Source: Collybiopsis luxurians FD-317 M1 (Eukaryota > Basidiomycota > Agaricomycetes > Agaricales > Omphalotaceae). From it: DNA of 64,000 bases. Of this stretch, positions 57,546 through 64,000 are shown piece by piece. The notes under the pieces are model-generated. The model did no database searches. It was not told the DNA's origin and was given only the letters and a program-made list of their open reading frames with translations. The DNA is taken from contig KN834763.1 in NCBI GenBank assembly GCA_000827265.1, forward strand, positions 744,001 through 808,000, in the 5' to 3' direction. Every line of letters begins with the position of its first letter. The stretch's first letter is position 1. Position numbers and translations under genes: made by a program.

Positions 57546-57930
57546 GTTTAGTTATTGAAACTTGAAAATACTCTCTTCGTGTCTCCGTTTATACGTATAA
57601 GGTGAGGATGCGGCCGATATCGACCGAGGGGCTGGAAGGGGAGTTCGGAACTTCCTTTCTGCTATCTTGCCGTTTGGCCTGTTTTTCGGCCGCCCCAATG
57701 CGCCTTCTGACTGCATTTGTAGGCTATAGGTTGCTCCGGGCTTTTATAGATCCGCAGCTTCAGGACGACCCTTCGTAGCTGTAGATGAGTGGCTCCGGAA
57801 TCTTCGTACGCGATATCGTTTGCTTTCTTATCATGAAAATTTGCCTCCGGCTACCATCTGCTGCCTTTAGATTAATAGGTTGGGTTTGCGTCTGTCTTTC
57901 TGTGGCACTATTTCACCTCCCCAACTTGCC
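57546..57930. promoter_or_regulatory. Shared divergent promoter of the PhyH enzyme and MFS transporter
   Basis: This 385-base gap contains a perfect CGG-N10-CCG (57611-57626), the spacing recognised by Put3-type Zn2Cys6 proteins, and an additional CGGCCG at about 57687-57692. A TATA-like stretch (ttatacgtataa) lies at about 57588-57600, some 45 bases upstream of the PhyH start. The arrangement suggests joint control of both genes. Binding is inferred from the motif. Confidence 0.45.
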
Positions 57931-60077
57931 ATGACATCCAACGGAGTCTCCAAAGGCCTCCTCCTCGCGACTCTTTTCTCCGCCTGTGGTGCATTGCTAT
58001 ATGGATTGGAGTAGGTTTCTATCTCTCTTGGTTGGACACACGATTCTGATGATACCTCAGTAATGGTTGGTGGGCGACCGTTAGTAAGTTGATTCACGCT
58101 TCTGTTTCGACTTGCCTGAAGTTGATTGTCCCAAGTTGGTCTTGATACCTTCAATGCCGCCATGGGGAGTCAGGTTGGAGAAGGCGGTACCATATCTTTA
58201 TCCACATCTCAGCAATCTGCTGGGACCGGACTTGCTCAAGCAGGAGTGATGATTGGTGCGATAAATATCCCACCCCCAATTGCTATACTCAGACTCTCTC
58301 AAGGGTGTATATTCTCGGCATATTTCAATAAACGGTTTGGCCGCAAGATATCAATCGTGATCTTGTCCGTCACTTCGATTATTGGGGTCCTCATCCAAAT
58401 CACAGCGACAACCTCCAGTGGCGTGGTCATTCTAACGCACAACTACTCAATAGATGACAAGTATCGATACTGGCAACTGGTCGTCGGTAGAATCATTAAT
58501 TCTATCGGCGCTGGGCTTGCGGCAAATGTTGTACCCACTTATCAGAGTGAACTTGCCCCAGCGAAGTGGAGAGGAGCTATCGTTAACTTGTACCAATTTG
58601 TTCAGGGTATGTTGGTCTTTCTTTATCGTACTTGTACCTGCCGCTCATCCCAACGCTTGCCCTCAGTCATAGGCGTCATTATCTGTACCGCTTGTGTCTA
58701 TGCATTATCCGAGCGCACAAACAGTATTTCCTGGCAGGTTCCAATTGCACTTCAATTTTTCGCACCAATTTGCCTCTTGTATGCATTTATCTTCTTATTT
58801 TCGCGCCGAAAGTTTAATTCTTCCTCGACAGAATCGGTGTGGGTTTCTTGCCCGAGTCTCCTCGATGGTGAGATCCGTTCTCTCGACCAACTTGCAATGA
58901 ATAACATCCTTCCAAGGCTGATCTGGAACGACCGCTCTACGGAGGCGCTGCGAAACCTTCGCAGACTTCATGGCAGCGGCTACGATGCAGAAGCCGAGAT
59001 TGCCGAACTGCAAGCTGCCTTTGCTGCCGAAAAGCAGATGCAGAAGTCTTCACTCCATAGTGTTTTCCAAGGCAGTGATCTGCGGCGAACGCTGATCGCC
59101 ACTGGTATGCAATGTTTGCAAGTAGCTCAAGGTAGTGCATATATGACGAACTATATCGTCTTGTTCCTGCAAAGTCTGGGTATCACGGATGTTTTCAAAA
59201 TTGTCATGATTGTCTACGTTCTTTATCTCGTCGCTATATTTGGTGCTTTCTACCTTCCAGACGTGTAAGTGTTGTACATTTTCGAGATATGGGCTCTTGC
59301 AGATTCTCGTTTCAGTGTTGGACGAAGACCGCTTTTGATGGGAGGCGCCTTGATCTGTGGAATTGCGTTAATCAGTGTCGCCGCTATCAACGCTGGAGTT
59401 TCGCCTCTGACCTCTGCGGCCCAGAAAGCCGTAGTGGGACTCATCTTTATCTGGTACTTTTTCTTTGGATTGGTTTGGTTCGTCCATTTGCGCCGACAAT
59501 TACCTCTTTACCCTAACCCTGCTTTGTTTGCCAGGTCTCCGCTCACCTGGATCACGTCTGCGGAAGTGTGTAGCGCCAGAGCGCGTGAGGCTACACTCAC
59601 TGTCGCCACGTTCAGCGGATTTGGCGTCAACTTGTACATATCCATTTTGTTTGAACGGTGCTGTCTCGACTGATCGCCTCTTAGAATCATCAGCCTTGTA
59701 TCGCCGTACATCCAAAACGCGGGATACGGTAACCTTCAGGGTAACATCGGTTTCTTGTGGGGTGCTTTCACTGTAGTATCAATTTTCTTTGTCTTTTTCT
59801 TCGTGCCAGAGGTAAGTGTAAAGTCCGCAATTCTTTACAAGTTTCTTATTCTCTGCAGATGAAAGGACTGTCTCTTGAACAGCTTGATTACCTCTTTGAC
59901 CATCAAGTCTCGGCCTTCAGGTTCGCTATTCTCTCATGACCGCAAAGATGTATCTTTAATCATGCACACACTTTTAGATTCCAACAATACGAATTTCCAG
60001 ACCATTTCGCGGAAACCACAAGCAATGACGAAATCGAAGAGAAGAGTGACCCTAGTTTGGATGAGCTGCCGGCTTGA
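57931..60077 (+). CDS. MFS sugar porter-type transporter
   Basis: A plasma-membrane sugar transporter-like protein of the major facilitator superfamily. Exon 1 reads MTSNGVSKGLLLATLFSACG and ends ALLYGL, joining to DNGWWATVIGLDTFNAAMGS. Then come FNKRFGRKISIVIL (the loop 2-3 motif), VVGRIINSIGAGLAANVVPT, YQSELAPAKWRGAIVN, the PESPRW motif after splicing (about 58840-58865), and GSAYMTNYIVLFLQSLGITD. The next parts are VGRRPLLMGGALICGIALIS and PEMKGLSLEQLDYLFDH, and the protein ends SLDELPA at 60077. The MTNYIVLFL and GLSLEQ motifs resemble fungal hexose and alpha-glucoside porters. At least six introns interrupt the gene. The actual substrate could be related to the adjacent dioxygenase. Confidence 0.87.
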
Positions 60078-60310
60078 GCCTAATGTGCGCCGGGCGAGCC
60101 CCGGGCCCGGTTTCTCGATATCCAGTTTATATTATTTGGGGTGATTTTACTGTATATACTGATAAACTAGAATCTATGGTCATGAAATTATTAGTCAACT
60201 ACAAACTGTCCATTGTTAACAACGATTATATCCCATAGCGTCTGGAAAAAAAAAAAAATAAAGATAAGTGTGTACGAAGGTGTCAAAAAGAAAAGTCCTA
60301 AAAGATAGTA

Positions 60311-63300
60311 TCATTCTCCTGAAACATGCTTTGATCTCCCCAAAAGCTCATTCAACCTAGTCGCTGCTGCGCCTTTCCCTAGATCGGTTCCTTCCTGAGG
60401 GTGCTTGTCAAGCCGCCTACTATGAACAGATACGTGTTTATCGTGGTCACCAGCAAGACCCAGGGGGCCGTGGCTATGTCGCCCCCCTAGAACTAACGAG
60501 AACCTCTTTGATCGGGCGCCAGACATTCTAGGAAGAAGGCTACTACTCCCACCCAAATTACTTCCCGCCACCCGCTTCGTCGTTTCTTCACCCTTGCCGT
60601 AAATGAAACTATTTGGAGCGAAAGCAACACTCCGTTCCTTAACGACGGCGCCGCTTGAGGTCGAAGGAAGAATACTCTGTGTCCGTGCTACGACACTTGT
60701 AGTCTGAAGCGCAACAGCAGGCATAGAAAAGCGTTTGTTTCTGCGTACGGTATCTTCTCTGCGCTCTGAGGGGATGATGCCGGAAAGAGGACCTTTGCCT
60801 TTGAGAGGCATTGCCCCGGAAGAAGTGGGAGGGGAGGTAGATAACGAAGCTGAAGAGGACGAGGTGGAGAGATTGATAATGGTATGTGGTCTCGAACTTG
60901 TCACCGAAGAAGTCGAAAAGGCTGATGACTCATCTCCATATATAGCAGTGCTTTCTGCATTTTCGTCCGATTCGGTCATCTCTTCCAAGGGGGAAGACAC
61001 GGTAGGTATTCGTTCTTGAGGGTCAGCCGCATCGAAATCGTGGACAATTTCATGATAGCTTCTTGGACGGGACCCAGAGGCGGACTGTGAACGCAGCTTG
61101 ATGCGTGAACCGCGACGAGCCGGTTGTACAACATCTTCCACCGATATCTCATCAGTTGAGCTATCCAAATCAAACACTACCCCACTGTCTCGGCTCAATC
61201 GACGAATTTCAGCGTTGCCATTACTGGACTGCCGTCGTTCCTCTGCACCATAGCTATACCTTTTGCGGTCGATTGCCATCAGTGCCTCAGGACCGGAAAT
61301 GTCTTTACCTTTGTTTTTGTTCTTTGTACTCACTCCGGCGGCGTTATTAGAGGGAGAGGAAGTCATGGCAAGTGAAGGAACTGACATGGTCATCCAAGAA
61401 GGCAAGTGCGAAAGCGACGTAATGGTGTCTGCGTTGGAGGCATATGACATGACGCTGGTGCTTTGAGACAAGAAAGAGCTGGATGTAGGGTGCGAGACGG
61501 AGGAACGCGTCAGTGGTGGAGGATGAGGTCGGGCACGAACTGTAGATTCGCCATCTTCTGTGGCGTCTTCGGGATCAGAATGAGGATCGATTAAGGGAAA
61601 GACAGACTCGTAACACGCGTTACATGCTCGAGCTGGTTTACTCGACGAGGTTGAATCCTTAGCGTTGGGATCTGAAATATAAAACGTCTTCGAGCCGATG
61701 AGATCCAAGTGCGAAACATAAAGATGAGGTGCGAAACAGATACCTTTTCGGAACAGGACGAACACACACAACGACCGCAAAGTCGACAATGATGTCTTCT
61801 CCTCCTCCAGCCAAACGCCCTCCCACAACGCATACAGCCCTCCGCTTTCTCATCTGGGATCCAAATTGCAGGGACCCAATGGTCGACTCTCGACCTCCGC
61901 TCTTTATGCCAAGCAGGTTTGGGTACCTTCTTGTCTTTTGAAATTGATTTTCCATGTTGCTTCTTCCCGTTACCTTTCCCCGACGCATGATGATCCTCAG
62001 CGCTCTCTCCATTTCCACAGTCTATACTAGCCCTACTTGACTTCATTCCCTCCTGCATCCTGATATCATCAGGAGCAAATGGGAGAGCCTGAAGGGCGCG
62101 CCGAACATGTTGCGTTGCAGCACTGGAAGTTAGGGTAGAGTTGGGATGTTGAGCATTCAGATAGACAAGTTGTTGAGATTTTGCGTGGCGAATAAGAGTT
62201 GTCCAATCATTTCGGTCTTGCGCAGACGCTGGGAGAGTGTGAGGGTAAATACATGGGCAGCTTTGCGAATCAAAGGAACTAACCGGCGTACAACACAAAA
62301 CTCCCCTCTGGACTCAATACCTCCCATCTCCATTTTATATCGTCATCGTTCCCATTGTCTCCACTTGAATCCTCCTCTTCGGTTCCTACGTTAGTATCTA
62401 CAACTATTTCCAGATTGACCAACTCGATCCTGCCTTTGTATGACCACTGCTCCTCGTCAGATGCCCCATACCCAATCCCAGCAGACATCGGACTAGCTTT
62501 TAAATTGGAACTGTTTTTTCGCCCCAGACCCCGGTTTTGGAAATGGAGATGCAATGCAGAATTCTTGTTGATGCGGGCAAAGTTAGACTTGTGCGTAGAG
62601 CGGCGACTCGGACTCGGAGCAATTCTGTCAGACGGGAGAGCAGATTTGCTCTTGATAGGCATATCTGTCTTTTCATTTCTATCGTTTGAAGACAAGGCCG
62701 AGGTAAGTGCAGATTTGGCTTGGAGAGCGGTCAGCTCCGCTTCGCTTTTGCTTCGAGTTCTGACCATCAGAGGTCGTTTGAGATGTTGGGGAACAGCGGA
62801 GGCTGGGGGGTTGTTATCGTCACTGCCAGAAGTAGCTACTTCCTCTTCGACGATTGACGGCGTCGGCTGAGCTAGTGCAGTCGATTTTGGTCTCTCGGAG
62901 TCAGTCGTGGCACCAGCGGAGTTTGCGTTTCCATTGGCAAACGAACTCCAGATAGCCCCCAGATCCCAATCAAAACTCCACTCTTTCTCCTTCTTCTCCA
63001 TTTCTTCGCTTGCAAGCCATACGAGACAATCTGAAAAAAGTAGAAATTCCCTCTCTCTTGGGCGCATATCGCCGCTCCTACCTTCCCCTCGCCGGATTCT
63101 GGCATCGGGATTTTCGATTTGGAGGAGAGGTCCTCGTTTTAAGAGTGTCCGACCAGGGGTGATGAACTGGAATTCGTCGAGAGGAAGATTGGGAGTTGAA
63201 CGCTGAAGAGCGAGGAGAGCAAGAGTTTGCGAGTGCGACGATATCGAAGTGTTGAGTGAGATTGTGACTGAAAAGGATTTAAATCGAATACTGGAATACA

Positions 63301-64000
63301 GAAGAGATGACACGCACTCTTCGACACCAGCCCATATACCTGAATCAGTTTTTCTCTTTCCCTCTCTTCTTCCTTGGTTGCTTCACGGTGCCATTTCCTC
63401 CTGTCCTTGTCCATCTTTTCTTTCATGTGCTCTACACCATCCTTTCCACCTTCGAGGGGCATTTGGGCTTCCCCAGGCGTGCATGAAAGTAAATCCCCCA
63501 ATAGCAACAGGTATCTCGGACACCTTTGCACTATTGTCAAGAGCCAATCTCTCAAGGTCAACTTTCCGCATCGCGGGTGCCGTTCTTGAGCAGCGACAAA
63601 ATCCGCAAAACGTTTCTCGTATTTAATTTCTGTGCCTTTAGCGGGTGAGGCTGTTGCGGAAGAGGGGGGATTTTGAGCCGCACGAGCAGCGGCAGCACGG
63701 GTTTGGGCTCGAGGCTGTTGACGGTAATAGTGGGAGGGTGTTAGGAGAGTGTTGAGAGCTGCAAGCGTCTGTGGGAAAGCAGTGATGAAGGGAGTGTATA
63801 AGGAAAGATAAGGAAAGTGGGCAAGGAGAACTGGGGATAGAGGAGGGGGATTAGATGGGAAGGTGGACTGTACATCGGAGACTTGTTCCTGCTGAGGGGT
63901 GACAGCGCTTGGAGGAGGTGTACGGCTTTCTTTCAGTTCGGTCCCTACGGGTGCAGGGGGAAAGAATAATCTCGTAAGCTCGCTGTAGATTGAATGATGG
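60311..64000 (-). CDS. Rho guanine nucleotide exchange factor with DH, PH and FYVE domains (5' cut)
   Basis: This is the C-terminal part of a large RhoGEF whose start is beyond the window end. A DH domain is seen in LLAHFPYLSLYTPFITAFPQ (about 63780-63840) and TLRDWLLTIVQRCPRYLLLL (conserved region 3). A PH domain begins FITPGRTLLKRGPLLQIENP and REREFLLFSDCLVWLA. It is interrupted by about 140 low-complexity residues, then resumes with YKGRIELVNLEIVV, GSFVLYAG and DRNDWTTLIRHAK. A FYVE finger follows: WIPD, CGRAFGWRRRRHHCRLCGRC and ARACNAC. A Ser-rich tail of about 430 residues ends SKHVSGE. The domain order matches FGD proteins and fungal Don1, a Cdc42 activator in Ustilago septation. Confidence 0.9.

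Noticed and set aside
55686..60077. Secondary-metabolite gene cluster around the PhyH dioxygenase and MFS transporter
   Set aside because: No polyketide, peptide or terpene synthase is present, and the flanking genes are housekeeping; only a two-gene unit is supported.
60247..60262. A-run as a retrotransposon poly(A) tail
   Set aside because: It lies between two convergent genes with no adjacent element or reverse transcriptase frame, so it is a simple AT-rich 3' region.

Overview
This window is nuclear DNA from a filamentous basidiomycete, most likely one of the Agaricomycetes. Genes are dense and cut by many GT-AG introns of about 45-70 bases, exons are often short, and intergenic gaps are usually 50-400 bases. 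The protein set points the same way: a Zn2Cys6 regulator, a JHD1-type demethylase, a Skt5-type chitin synthase activator and a Don1-like FYVE RhoGEF. I cannot name the genus from sequence alone. I assembled gene models by hand by joining frames across splice sites, so outer ends are firmer than individual internal exon borders.

Layout, left to right. 1-9117: a possible 3' gene end, an HRDC-like protein, cohesin SMC3 and the DEAD-box helicase DDX41, the last three on the minus strand. 9245-18556: galactose-1-phosphate uridylyltransferase, polynucleotide kinase/phosphatase, DEAH helicase DHX35, a diacylglycerol/sphingoid-base kinase-like protein, and UMP kinase URA6 preceded by a small membrane-protein ORF. 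18680-28359: NUP37-like WD40 protein, a Zn2Cys6 regulator, splicing factor CDC5/CEF1, a single-pass membrane protein and MIC19. 28434-39644: a YEATS2-like chromatin protein, the beta subunit of mitochondrial processing peptidase, SKT5/CHS4, JHD1 and phosphoglycerate kinase. 39705-50265: a CCDC9-like RGG protein, omega-amidase NIT2, a YDJ1-type chaperone, a C2orf76/UPF0538 protein, a GH3 beta-glucosidase with PA14, and prolyl-tRNA synthetase. 50428-64000: 5-oxoprolinase, a PhyH dioxygenase, a sugar-type MFS transporter and a DH-PH-FYVE RhoGEF cut by the window end.

Most genes are conserved housekeeping genes with no shared pathway. Small functional themes exist. SMC3 and the HRDC-like gene are neighbours. 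DDX41, DHX35 and CDC5 all act on spliceosomes. NIT2 and 5-oxoprolinase both touch glutathione/glutamine turnover. The PhyH dioxygenase and the MFS transporter share a promoter that looks regulated. I see no transposon, CRISPR array, rRNA or convincing tRNA.

The most unusual structure is an inverted duplication (12621-12747 and 12892-13024) that puts two copies of one promoter back to back between the polynucleotide kinase gene and DHX35. Similarity seems to reach the first codons of both genes. Next in interest are a 53-codon transmembrane ORF ending 3 bases before the URA6 start, a mitochondrial-type N-terminal extension on the cytosolic-type prolyl-tRNA synthetase, and a YEATS2-like protein whose reader pocket motif is lost. 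None of these amounts to a proven new system.
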